DNA from: Branchiostoma floridae
Lineage: Eukaryota; Chordata; Leptocardii; Amphioxiformes; Branchiostomatidae
Reading direction: 5' to 3'
Assembly: GCF_000003815.2 (NCBI RefSeq)
Contig: NC_049982.1
Location: 13,419,822 to 13,483,821 of the forward strand
DNA length: 64,000 bases
Both the position numbers and the translations under genes were made by a program. Of the stretch, positions 12,801 through 23,339 are shown in pieces (within the stretch, counting starts at the first letter, position 1; every line of letters begins with the position of its first letter). The notes under the pieces were generated by a model, which saw nothing but the letters and a program-made list of their open reading frames with translations, did not search any database and was not told the DNA's origin.

Positions 12801-15800
12801 TGTCTTTCCCAGCAGTGCAACATCAGGCTTGACAAGATTCAAAATGACAATTCAAAATGACATTTAGATCTTGAGTCCGAAATCATAACCATTAGGCTAT
12901 ACAACTGATATTATTGCTACAGATGCATATATCTAGAAAAAAATTACTGTTCTGCCAAAACAACATCGTGCTCCAACGTTTTGAAAGCTGAATGTGCACA
13001 CAGCTAAATAAATTCATGTGACTATAGATAGATATTTCAAAAATACATTATAGAAAATTGTCAACATCCTTGCAGACCAATTCATTTTGGGCAGCATGAC
13101 TATTCAAATCTACTGACTGAGGAATACACAACACAACGTACATGCTGTAGCTAAAATGGGATAATGAACATGTAACCGTGCACCACCTTGCAGTTTTGCT
13201 TGATCATGCAGGGATTTCAATCTTTTTGTGATTTTATTTACCAGACACAAATTTATCTGAAATAAACGATTATGTTTTTAGCTGTCAAAAGATTCTTTTG
13301 ATTTAGAGAGTATAGGAGCCCTGGTATAGTGAATGGAATAGCTTCCATGCTGTAATCAAAGATCCTGTAGCTTTTTTGGAACAGGTGCAGGATAGGGCAA
13401 TGGGTACTGAATATCAATGGGGCTACCACTGAGAGGAAAATGGGATAGATGGGAAGTATAGCCTGGGTACCATCCGGGCAGTAGTTCGCTCCTATGTTTG
13501 CTTCTGCTACCCATCTGGAGACCGGCACATTTAAACCGTTTGGTGGTACATGTAGCATCAGTTAATAAACGAATTAAGGAATAGGTTGAGCGCTCCTACG
13601 ATGACAACAGCCCTCCCGCCAGTGGCCGGAGGGCTTTCGGATGTTGGAATGCCTGTTTGAACGAACGCTTGACCCCATTCCATAATTCACCCTCATCCAA
13701 AATTTTGATGATTCCAGACGTTAACGTGGCCAAGGATCCCAGACAGAACAGCAGAGAAGTGATATACTGTAAATGCAGAAATGTTCGCGGTGGATTAATG
13801 TTCGCGGTTTTCGCGGCGACCACTTTACCGCGAAATTAAATCCACCGCGAACATTTTTCTATTAAGGTATTAGACTGCAGTAGATAGTGTTACCGCGAAA
13901 TTAAATCCACCGCGAAAAGTAATTTTTCCCGCTACCGCGAAATTAAATCCCCGCGAATTTAAATGCATTTACAGTATATAGTGTAAAATAAATGTCAAGT
14001 GAGAAGCGACTGTATGTAATGTATAATCAACACAGGAGTGAACTACTTGCCAGATGGCACCCAGGCTATGCAAAGTGATGGGGGGAAGTGATTATACATC
14101 CTAGTAAATGTACAAAAATGAAAGTGCTGAGTTAACAGTACATCTGGTATTCATCTTTTGTGATGCCTTTTCTTTAGCTCACCTGATCCAAACTTTCCTC
14201 ATACAGTGCCTCAGTCAGGAGTCCTCGGAGTAGTTCCAGCTGATCCTAAGAATTAACCAAAAAAATGGAGGTGTAATTCAAAATTTCTGTTGCTCTTCTT
14301 TTATTCAGAAGCCATTACGTACAGCTAAGGCTTAGTCAGTTAAGAAAGCTAGAAACAAGAGACAAAACAATAGCACACCTGGAATTCTGCTCCTAGCAGC
14401 TTGTGTGACATGTGTTCCTCCTGGTTAGTGGTCGCCTGACAGAAACCAGCAAAGGTCTGGAGAAGACTGTCCCTGTCCGCTGCCTTCATACACATAAAAG
14501 TAGACCTACAGTTGGTTGCCAGTTGTTTGAATTTAACCATTTACAGTCTAAATGTTTGCTTCCTTCAAATAATATATGGACATATGAGAAGTGGTTCTAC
14601 GTATGAAACAATTATCAAACAAAATTACAACGAAAACACATATTTAGATAAACATTAATATATTTATTCAACAAAACTTCAAAAGAATACTTTTTACACA
14701 ATATGACATAGTAATAACATCTAATACATCACATAGCTACTAAATTTTCATAACTTGTCCTCTTGCAGCTAGTGTATAAAAATTTTGGATAAGAAACTAG
14801 TAACATTGTCTCTGCTTATGACCATGCAAATTGATGATACATTGTACATACATGTATCATAGATAAAATGTCAAGACTCCACATGTAACTAAATAAAACA
14901 ATACCTGCTTGACCATGGCTATCATTCTGGCAATCATCGTGATACTGGCCGTTTCTGGAGGGTAGTGTATATTTCTACATGAAAATAAAAACTTTCATAC
15001 ATAACAATCTTAAAATAGTCATGATTCATGATCAAAGTCAAAAATAAAGAAAAAACAGTCATACCTCATGAGCACAAGACAAAACAAATGAAAAGTATGA
15101 CAGAAAAACATACAGAACAAAACATATTTGTTGAACAACTGCAACAACAAATTTCATACTGCAACAGTCTTTCACAGTCTATCACAATACTAGTCTTCCG
15201 ATACTCCCAGTCTTTCTCTCAACTTTGACACACGTTTGGTCTTTTGCATAAAAACATCCATACTAAATGTTGAGTAACTACTTTTTGGCGTATCTTATTA
15301 CCTGGATGTCTAACCTAGATCGACATACTAAATGTTAACACTTGAATCAAAGAATGCACATTGTAATAAACACATGTCATTGTTGGGCAGAGGGTGCTGT
15401 TACCTCCAGGTTTCTGCTAGTTTGTTGATGGGATGCTCTGGATCATTAACAGAAGGTCCCAGACACAGGACCCTGTGGTACTTGTTCCAACCCTCCTGTC
15501 TGCAACTCTCACTACAGTACAGTACCTGCCAATGTAGAAACATTTGGATATTCGTCATGTCTTCACTCCATGATGTCACAATCAAATATTGAGCACATTA
15601 TCATCATTATCATGCACATGTACAAAGCACAGGGAAATAGATACAGTTAGAGAAAGTGTGGAAACTTCATTTTGATCCATCATCTTTGTGAATACCTTAT
15701 CAATTGCAGTTCATAATATATTATATCTATAATTGGAAAGATTGTGTACTACCCTCTACAATGATATTCTATCTGTTATGATCATCCATCCATCCATCCA

Positions 15801-18800
15801 TTCACCCAGCCATCAATCCATCCAGCCAGCCACCCAGCCACCCATCCATCCTGGTGATCCATTCAATGATCCATAACAAAGATGATGATGTGATTAAAAG
15901 GCCTGACTTTACAAATACATGTATGCTCACCTGACAGTGAGGACATGTGACATGCTGCTCTAGTTTGACAGCACAGCATTGTGGGAAGGGGAGCACCAGA
16001 CTGTGACTGTTGGCCAGTCGCCTGCTCATGGCCTCAGCTGTCTCCATGGAGCGCATGCAGTGGTCACACGCTGAAGGGAGGATAAACATAACTCACACTG
16101 ATAGAACCACAAAGAATTTAGGACTGTTCAAATGATCACAATTGCAAACTCCACTTTCTCAGTTTAGATGAATGCACATTATGCTGTAACTAGGTGTTTA
16201 TCTAATAGGCAAACATTATCATACCCCATGGAAAACATATCAGGCAGTTTGCTAAAATTGTTACAACAGTAGGCTTAACCCTGTTTTATCGAAAGGACTT
16301 ACCTAATTGACTGCATCATTTAGGTATAAGTGGACGTCACATTTAAAAAGTGGGCAGCTTTTTTACACCATGTCAAATAGAAAGCTTAGACAGCATCGAA
16401 CAATGGTAACGTTTGTTACAGTTACTGTAAATGCAGAAATGGTGCACAAAAACGGTCTTTTCTAGTCTTAAATGTGGATAATATAACCGTGGCAACTATC
16501 GTACTCGTGGTGGTAACATTTGTTACCGAATTAAGTGACAGGCATAAACCACCTCACACAAAGCCTCCAAGATCAGTGACAGTAGCGATCTGACGTGATC
16601 GGGCAAAGGGCCTGGGCAGCTGGTTTTACCTGCCAAACAATCATTCTATGAACTGAATGGTTACATATGGGGCTAATTTACTAGTATTTGAATCTTCGTG
16701 TCTTCTCAGGCAATTTTTAGGGGGTGAAATTCCACCCCTGGCTATGATAATCTTCCAAGCCATCAACCAATATGAATGTTGCGGTGCATCTTTTGTAAAA
16801 CATTACAGAGATGGTGAAAAAATGAAGGAACCCATGATTTTGTCTAGAACTTCCTGCGTATCAAGTCGCAAAGGCAGGCGACAGCATTTTTTATATTTAA
16901 ATGAGAACAAGCCAGTAAAGAGTAGGCAGCAGGTGGGTATTTCCTGACCACAATGAAATTTTTCAAAGTGACATATGCAGAAGACTGTAATCAAACCTGC
17001 TGTATATATGTGGGCCCATGCAATACCACATGTAGGGATCGCAGTTTTTCTTCCAGTGTATTTGAGGACTGGTAGGCACAAGGACATTAACAGAACAGAT
17101 TAAGTAATGAATTTTTAAATCAATCATATTACTAATTAACATGAAAATCAATCTTAAGCCTACCACCTGATTTTTGTCTACCACAGGGTCCCCATTACCA
17201 CTGAAAGAGGTTTGATCGATATGCTCAATATTCCATTTGACAGAAACAAGCACTTATACTAATTGGTTCATACTTAGCAAAATCTATGCAAATCAATTGC
17301 ATCCATCAGAATAGCCATCAATCTGTTGCATCAATCCACACTCAATGTACCTCAATATCTTGGAATTCTAATGGCTATGATCTTGGAATTTCAAGGAAAT
17401 TGCTAGAGGCAATTCAGCTAAGTTAAGACTTGAGAGGTAATCACATGACAAATTAAAGGTGATAACAGCATACTTGCAGATGAGGTATTGTTGTTGTTCA
17501 GATTTTAAATTTTGCGCTTGGTTTGGATATTGATTTCGTAATGTCAGTCTTGATCAGTGAATTGGGTGTTTAAACTCCTGTGGGACACTGCTGTTCAATT
17601 CAATTCATTCCACCCCAATGACCTTGAGGGTGTTGGTGTTCCAAAATCCCTATGTTCCGAAATCTCTATGTTACAAAGTCCCTTTGATAATGATGTGAAG
17701 TCCCTCTGTTCCAAAATCTCTATCACAGAGTTCAGTTGCAAACTTTTTATTTAGGCTGCTAAACGTTACTAGTAGCTCATGAATGCACGCTACCTAACCG
17801 TGCACCAGTTCGATAGCATCATAGCGAAACTTTCAGAAGAATTCTTGACGAATGGCAGAAGATGAGTGAATGATCCAATCTGAAAACTAGAATTTCAATG
17901 TTTTCTGCTCAGGGCGACCCATGCGGAATCAGGTCAGCATTCAGGAACGTTGTCGGAAACTGTAGCTTCGTGAACTTAGTGATAGCTGTTGACTTGTAAC
18001 CACCATCCGTGAGTTATACATGTAACCGTTACATGATTAAAGCTGTGTGTCGGAACACTCACATGGAGATTTCGGAACATAGGGACTTCGGAACATAGGG
18101 ATTAATTGAACAAATCCATCCCCAGAGATGTACTGGATCAAACTCGAATCAATATCAGGCTTTTCACATTCATGTAAATCTATTTGCATTCAATCAAATT
18201 GCCTCTGTAAGCAAATTGATTTGGATTGATGTTGCCGAGTGTGAACTGGGCCAAACATACCAGTGTATTTATACATCGCATTCCATAAAAACTGGCAGGA
18301 TACTATGGGTTTCTCCCTGAAGATAACCTCTCCCTCCTTGAAAGATCTTGTGGCATGGAGGCATTTCCCCTGAAAATAAAATAAAAACAAAACAAAATTA
18401 TTTATGATTTCGTGACCAGTAACCAGAAACCAAAGTAACCAGAAAACAATTTCTGGGGTGCATGTGATCGATCGGAGGACAAAGTACCCTGCCACTTTAA
18501 CCCCGCAATATGTTATGTTTGTCATAGATGATCACTACTAGAGAGTGGTTCCAACTAGAGTGTAGTCTCCAAGCAGACCCTACGGTGCCTTAGAAATAAT
18601 ATCAAAGCTGGCAAAGGAGTATAGCCGGCCAAAGGGAGATAGCCGGCTAAGGTAGTCAAACGGGCACCTGGTGCCGGTATACCAAGTCCCTGGCCAGCTT
18701 TGATATTATTTCTAAGGCACCGTAGGGTCTGCTTGGAGACTAACTAGAGTGATCCTCAACCGAAGAATTCTGAAGTCTGCCCCCCTCCCACCTATACAGT

Positions 18801-18988
18801 CAAGAAACAGTTACCCGTACCCCCTGATATAAAGTCCGAATCAAAATCGCACTGACAGTTGAATATGGACCTCATGTATATGACACATAAATAAAAACCT
18901 TAATGGGATCATGCACGATGGTTACACCAGTAATATCCATCGGTGTTTCAGGCCCATGCGGAGTTGCTGTGTCCATGGGCGCAGCCAT
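3812..18988 (-). CDS. SMYD5: SMYD5-like SET/MYND lysine methyltransferase (C-terminus off the left edge)
   Basis: SMYD5 is a SET/MYND lysine methyltransferase. It has been linked to histone methylation and to methylation of ribosomal protein L40. Exons, in transcription order: 18899-18988, 18261-18369, 15931-16070, 15404-15525, 14905-14974, 14379-14483, 14183-14245, 10954-11024, 5622-5728, 4512-4568, 3812-3906. All have GT/AG borders and compatible phases, and give 343 codons; vertebrate SMYD5 has about 418 residues. Visible landmarks: [17 protein letters not shown] (residue 31 on), [14 protein letters not shown] cysteines from C68 (CDHC, CPHCQ, YCSESC), the run [44 protein letters not shown], and the SET motif NHSC at 313-316. 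The start is the only suitable ATG upstream of exon 2; the 30-residue first exon has little conservation. The EICISYLD block and the C-terminal cysteine cluster are not found and should lie left of the window. Large introns carry several MITEs. Confidence 0.93.
5027..5262. mobile_element. PIF/Harbinger-like MITE with 15-bp TIRs
   Basis: The element starts ACCCTTAAACTGCCA and ends with the exact reverse complement. A 3-bp TAA follows each border pattern (5024-5026 and 5263-5265), as expected of Harbinger-type insertion. The interior contains an imperfect repeat of CCGGATATATCCGG-like palindromes. It is 236 bp long with no coding capacity, inside an SMYD5 intron. Confidence 0.7.
5990..6392. mobile_element. 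hAT-like MITE, diverged copy
   Basis: This copy shares with the element at 22788-23222 the end motif GGGTACTGG, runs of GGACCTGGAC/GGTCCAGG and the segment GGACCGGATATTGGACC. It lies in the opposite orientation. One terminus has decayed (after GAATTTTCTGT), and no target duplication is visible. It lies in an SMYD5 intron. Confidence 0.5.
7654..8524. mobile_element. Non-autonomous TIR transposon, TTAA-flanked (copy 1)
   Basis: The left end CAGGGGCCGCCCTAAGATG and right end CATCTTAGGGCAGCCCCCG are near-perfect inverted repeats. Each is bordered by TTAA (7650-7653 and 8525-8528), the target preferred by piggyBac-type transposases. The 871-bp body has no long conserved frame. A close copy lies at 9049-9787 and a decayed third at about 12.06-12.47 kb, all within one SMYD5 intron. 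Confidence 0.65.
9049..9787. mobile_element. Non-autonomous TIR transposon (copy 2)
   Basis: This is a direct-orientation relative of 7654-8524: the left end CGGGGGCCGCCCTAAGATG, the segment TTTTTTGCTGATCTTATTA and much of the body match. Internal deletions shorten it. The right end (GTGGCCCCCATTA) is altered, and the flanks read CTAA and TTAG rather than TTAA twice. Confidence 0.6.
11300..11945. repeat. Diverged multi-unit repeat (GCAGGAAATGRCGT family)
   Basis: There are three to four loosely tandem units of roughly 170 bp. They share words such as GCAGGAAATGGCGTTT, GGTCTAGATTT, CAAAATTT and GCGTCTTCGGGGTTCACGACG. The same family forms the core of the element at 45261-46445. Open frames here (for example 11523-11942) have no recognisable protein similarity and are attributed to the repeat. 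Confidence 0.6.
12055..12475. mobile_element. Decayed third copy of the TTAA-type element
   Basis: Segments such as GTTGCCAC, ACTATGATGA, GAAATAAAGCTTCACAAAAC, the GGTCTT...GTTTGTTGAGTAGAA stretch and GGGAGTGTGGC follow the same order as in 7654-8524 and 9049-9787. The terminal inverted repeats are not recognisable. It is an old fragment in the SMYD5 intron upstream of exon 8. Confidence 0.5.
13459..14068. mobile_element. TIR element (TAGCCTGGGT...) with a nested mariner-type MITE
   Basis: The left terminus TAGCCTGGGTACCATCCGG is mirrored by an imperfect reverse complement ending CCCAGGCTA. The two inverted arms are about 34 bp with several mismatches. No target duplication is clear. The interior is interrupted by the TA-flanked element at 13765-13976. 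A tiny hairpin with the same termini is at 54724-54769. Confidence 0.55.
13765..13976. mobile_element. Tc1/mariner-like MITE with CCGCGAA repeats
   Basis: The ends are TACTGTAAATGCA and its exact reverse complement TGCATTTACAGTA, next to TA dinucleotides. Inside, the phrase ACCGCGAAATTAAATCC occurs three times, along with inverted GGATTAATGTTCGCGG. Pieces of the same family are visible at about 16.43 kb and 50.69 kb. Confidence 0.7.
15786..15852. repeat. (CATC)n / (CAGC)n microsatellite
   Basis: Imperfect tetranucleotide repeats CATC, CAGC and CACC run for about 65 bp just downstream of SMYD5 exon 3 (minus-strand sense). This is simple-sequence DNA with no further feature. Confidence 0.9.
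17638..18106. mobile_element. Inverted-repeat element with CCCTATGTTCCGAA ends
   Basis: The left end repeats CCCTATGTTCCGAAATCTC and the right end carries the reverse complement GAGATTTCGGAACATAGGG, each in two to three imperfect copies. About 350 bp of unique sequence lies between them. The borders are approximate. It resembles a foldback-type MITE in SMYD5 intron 2. Confidence 0.5.
18563..18742. mobile_element. MITE with about 50-bp perfect TIRs and 9-bp TSD
   Basis: The element begins TAGTCTCCAAGCAGACCC and its last 50 bases or so are an essentially exact reverse complement of its first 50. The flanks are duplicated as ACTAGAGTG at 18554-18562 and 18743-18751. Total length is 180 bp with no coding capacity. 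The 9-bp duplication fits Mutator-type transposition. It sits in SMYD5 intron 1 and shares the CYAAGCAG terminus with elements at 42418, 49750 and 56450. Confidence 0.85.
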
Positions 18989-20777
18989 GTTTTTCATGGA
19001 CTGTTCTAATCGTTGAGACGGGGGACACATGTACACTATCCATATCAAACAAGTTATATACTAGTACTATCACAGAATGACATAGAGTTATCAGTTTTAT
19101 CACAATCCTTCCCACTATACATATTATGCCAGTCTTATTTGAATACTACACAATGAAAACAGGAACGGATCACATGTAAGAACCCGACTCTAGCATTCAG
19201 AAAGTGCGACTACCGGCAAACTAGTGACGTTAGACTTAGAGGAGCTGTTCCGTGTCGTCAATACACAACAGTTTTATCGGCTTTTAAAAGAATACGTCTT
19301 GGGCCGTAAACTGCACAAATGCCAAGCTATAATTGGTCTGTGCCTTTTGCAGATATGTCATACGCCATGTAACGTCGTGTTCATGTAACGTTAACCGTAA
19401 CGTTAGAGGAATTGTCACCAAACTTTTTAAGGACGTAACGTTGTTAAACCACTGAAACTCCAAGCCCGTTTCCATGTGCTTTTCTTTGACAAATTTAAGC
19501 GCCCCGTTTTTGTCATCTTCCAGTCTGCTATTAGGCATCAAGAGAATTTTACAATGTATGTAACGTTATGACATGAGCACAATTTATTTTGCCTTAGGAA
19601 CTTTTTTTACCGGGGGCCCCGATGATGGCCAACACACAGAAAGTGGAAGAAAACGTTGTAAACTTCTCCACGTGCATTTGCTGCTCCGATCAACTATGTT
19701 GGTACAATGATGTTGTTAGGAAAGACGACAATGCATCCCGACTGGTTCTACTACTGTACATTGTATAAATCTATATATGAGCGCCTTAAGTTAAGTCATT
19801 GCTAATGAGAGAGTTTACGGGCCTCAATTCTCAATTCTTTAGCACGTATTATAATCATCAGTGTCCGCCAGTGTTCACAATGTAAATTCAGACACTGTGT
19901 TATATGTACATGTTTGGCATCAAAGTATACGGCCGGTTCACAATTTGACCGAGCAACAGCAGGCGCCGGCAGTTTAGATGCTTTTAAGGGTCTGGGTGAA
20001 GGTGCTAAATTCATACAAATCTCCACTTTTTTTTTCTTCTTCAATGAAAGTGATGCTAAAATGATATATCGAATAGACTATGCTTTAGCCTTTACTAAGC
20101 TCTGTTCATGGCAAAGAAATATAAAAAGAGAGGAGCAATGCTCCGATTTATTTTTTTATTCTTTCCATAATTTCTTACATTGAACTATTAACGTCATCTT
20201 ACATTCCATCTATATAATTATACATACATCTATTCAATGACAGTTTTAAGGCCAGCAGGGGCTGCCGGTTTGCAATTATACAGACATGCATGGGGATGTG
20301 GCTTGCTATTGTGAGTTTTTATTCGTCATGAAAATATGGCAATGAATATACGGCAATGCAATGTTTATTTACAATACTCACGGTGTTACTACATGAATAA
20401 AAGACTTGCTGGTTGTGATTGTTGGCGTGTTTTTTCTCTACACTTTCTTGCTGTACCCTCTGTCAACCTCCTTGATTTAGGTATCATGTTCTGTTTTAAT
20501 TTTCGGCCTCGTGCTTAAGATTTGGAGTAGCTGCAGGAGATTTCATCCATAAAATTATTATTTGATGTAACGTTATCATTGCTTGATTTTTGATTTCGGT
20601 ATGGCGGCTTTGAAAAGGCGTCTTCTGACACCTGTTCCGCCATACCATCCACAAGTTGTCTTTGTATATGGAAAATCTCAATAAAGAAATTTAAAAATAA
20701 ATAAAAGCTACTGTGGCCTAATGGTGACATTGAAACTTTATGTAACCTTATATAAAAATTATATCCATTAAGCCCCC

Positions 20778-20802
20778 CCCCCACACACACACACACACAC
20801 GT
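20778..20802. repeat. poly(C)/(CA)n microsatellite
   Basis: A run of C followed by about ten CA dinucleotides. Simple-sequence DNA in the SMYD5-AS3MT intergenic region. Confidence 0.9.
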
Positions 20803-20909
20803 GCCTCTTGTGGGGCTTTTGGGGGGTATTTAAGAAGAAGAAGTTAGTAAGGTAACAATAACGCCCTGTCAGTTGCATAATTCATGTGTCGTGATTTCAT
20901 AATAATAAT

Positions 20910-21091
20910 GGCTTTGGGTCATGTGGGATAACGACATGGTGTTTGGCCCAATACCTAGATGCCCTGGGATTGAATCCGTTGGCATGCCACCGATCTTGTG
21001 TCCTTCGGAAAACACTTAACACAACTTTCCCTCACACTTTGCCCGTCACTTTATTCAGGTGGAAATGGACAAGGAGGTTATAACCTCCTTG
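20910..21091 (+). repeat. tRNA-derived SINE-like repeat
   Basis: The segment has a box-B-like GGGATTGAATCC, preceded about 35 bp upstream by a loose box-A-like stretch. It continues with GCCACCGATCTTGTG and CACTTAACACAACTTTCC, an arrangement typical of tRNA-derived SINEs. Related wording appears in reverse at 1-48, and loosely near 12.78 kb and 22.49 kb. It ends at the palindrome 21070-21091. Confidence 0.55.
21070..21091. repeat. 22-bp perfect palindrome built on CAAGGAGGTT
   Basis: The left half is CAAGGAGGTTA and the right half is its exact reverse complement, with no spacer. The 10-mer CAAGGAGGTT/AACCTCCTTG recurs at least ten times in the window (see findings). Function unknown. Confidence 0.85.
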
Positions 21092-22265
21092 GTTAGGACG
21101 TTGACAGTGTAGCCAATGAGAACTTTACATAAAACACTTCTCTTTGGTAGGTCCCGTGTTTGAGGAGAGCCAAAACCCGACACACTTATCAAAAGAGTCA
21201 CCAATGTTCACGGTGAGTGGTTAAAGATCGTTAAAACCTACCGTCCGGTGACATAGTTTACTGCCTACTCAGGCTACTCACGTCACGGTAAGTTATAGAA
21301 TGACTGAATGCAGCGGAGTTGTAACAGTTACACTGCAAATTATACTTTTTATGTCTCTATTCTGATTTGTATGATTAGCATTTAATTGTGCAAAAACATA
21401 TCCATCTTGGACTCAGAGCCAAAGTTTCCCAACTTCAACCAAGGAGCTTTTATCAGGAGCCCGTCCTGATTTGCTTCAACTGAACTATTTCCACTGGCGG
21501 AGTAATACAAACATCAGAGGCTGCCATTTAGAACTAAGTCCTTCGACGCGTCCGGCTGGAGTGGATAGGAACAGGTAAATAACGTGTTCAAAGTCAAAGT
21601 TTACAAGCAGCATGCTTATGTAGAGTTACGTACACTCATTAAAGGCAGTTGTAGAAATGTAACGTTAGGTAAATATTTGGTGAACGTGTGCTGTGGTAGT
21701 AGTCGTGACACGTCGATACGTATAAGATGGGGGAGGGGGGCAATGTCGCATCATTCATTCCGAAAAATTAATAGTCTGGTATCCAGCCGTAATATAGCTC
21801 CCGAGTCTCGTCTCTCCTCATCGCAATTGCGAAATTAAGAAATTGAACGTCTCTAGCCGATATTTAATGAAGTTTGGTGTTTTTGAAGTGTTTTGAAACC
21901 AATCCTTCATTAAAACTATAGTATTGGAACGCAATTCCGCAAGTCATTGTGATCAGGTTTGCTCACCTCCACTAGCTAACGTTATAACGTTAATAGTTTG
22001 TGGCAGCTAGCTCTCAAAGTATGACTCCTCCCTTTTGTCTTAGGTCAGAAACAAGAATCACTATTTGAATCTTAATGACTGAACTTCATGGTAATTGGTA
22101 AAACCAAGGAGGTTGAAAGAGGGGAAAACCTGTTCTATCTGGTAGCCCCCAAGGGGTAACACAGCAACACAATAGCTTTGTTTGGGGAAGACACCATACT
22201 CTGTTACCCTAAGGGTGTAGGCGTGAGTGTGCAAGGACAGTCTGACCCTAACCTTTGTAAGGTTA

Positions 22266-22449
22266 TACAGTCAAACCTGTATTAGGGACCACCTCTACAG
22301 AGGGGCCACCTGTCCATAGTGGCCACTTTTTGTCGGTCCCTTGGGTATTTTATCTACAAGTTGCCACCTCTATACAGAGAGGCCACCTGTCTATAGTGGC
22401 CACATTTGTCCGGTCCCTTGAGTGGCCACTATAGACAGGTTTGACTGTA
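22266..22449. mobile_element. MITE with TACAGTCAAACCTGT termini
   Basis: The ends TACAGTCAAACCTGT and ACAGGTTTGACTGTA are exact inverted repeats starting with TA, consistent with a TA target. The interior repeats GGCCACCTGTCTATAGTGGCCAC-like blocks twice and again inverted at the right end. It is 184 bp long with no coding capacity. Partial relatives are at 3185-3498, about 33.07 kb and about 33.74-33.94 kb. Confidence 0.75.
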
Positions 22450-22787
22450 CTGTACATGCAAATGCTACCTTTAGTGGCATCATGTGGTATAGTGGTTAGA
22501 CATGTCCCAATGTTTTCCTCACTTCACTCAGGCTTCAGTTAGGGAGATCCCACTTATATGACACAAAATGGAGACCAGTCCATTGCCTGAGGAGAGCCAC
22601 ATGCTGAGTGCGATAAAAAGAAACACCGAAAAGCGTGGGGATCCATGGCTCTGACTCTGAGTGAGTCAAAATCTAATATACATAACACATTACATGTACA
22701 TTGTGTACTAGGCACTTGACCCCAACTGAGGAGCATTGTCTAGTATCTGAACAAGAACAGAAACTGTAAAATGAATATTGCACATGT

Positions 22788-23222
22788 AATGGGTGGGTAC
22801 TGGTACAGAAAATTCAGGTCCGGTTCAGGTCCAGAGGATCAGGTCCAGGTCTGGACCTGAACCTGGACCTGATTCAGTATGTGAAAAGTTGTGAATGGAT
22901 TATACTCAAAACAATGGTACATTTTGCTACAAAGAATCTGTTTTGTGAAGTATTCGACTCCCACTGGCGTTTTCAAATCCTACAAGGCTGGCTGCCTCTG
23001 TACAATTAGCTGTAAACCTTGGCAGAAATGACTATAAGCTCTACGCTACTTCCCTCTTGTTATTTTCTTCGATGGGTAAGCCCTAAAACGTGTGAATGCC
23101 TGATCATATAAACTGTTCATTTTCCAATAGGTCCAACATCCGGTCCACTCAATTTTTTTAGGTCCGGTTTTTCTGGACCGGTCCAATAAGAAAAGACGGT
23201 TTTGTACCGATACCCAGCCCTA
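22788..23222. mobile_element. hAT-like MITE with 8-bp TSD
   Basis: The left end AATGGGTGGGTACTGGTACA and the right end, read in reverse complement, TAGGGCTGGGTATCGGTACA are imperfect TIRs. Both flanks are GCACATGT (22780-22787 and 23223-23230), the 8-bp duplication typical of hAT elements. The interior is dominated by GGTCCAGG/GGACCTGG repeats. Insertion lies about 110 bp upstream of the AS3MT start codon. Confidence 0.8.
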
Positions 23223-23339
23223 GCACATGTCCATGGAGGTCAACTTAACCACATCTTGTCACCAAATTATCTTGCAAATAAACTTCTATTATTATCCTGA
23301 ACAGATAACAACACCAAGGACAGGCCATTGTGTTGCACC

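Larger units (their letters stand above)
18989..23339. other. Intergenic region between divergent SMYD5 and AS3MT
   Basis: This 4.35-kb stretch separates the start codons of two divergent genes and must hold their promoters. I see no TATA box I would defend. CpG-rich sequence near 21.2-21.8 kb, ending in a donor-like GGAACAG/GTAAATAAC at about 21574, could be a non-coding first exon of AS3MT (a guess). The rest holds a (CA)n run at about 20.78 kb, a SINE, two MITEs and AT-rich DNA with no convincing coding frame. Confidence 0.6.
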
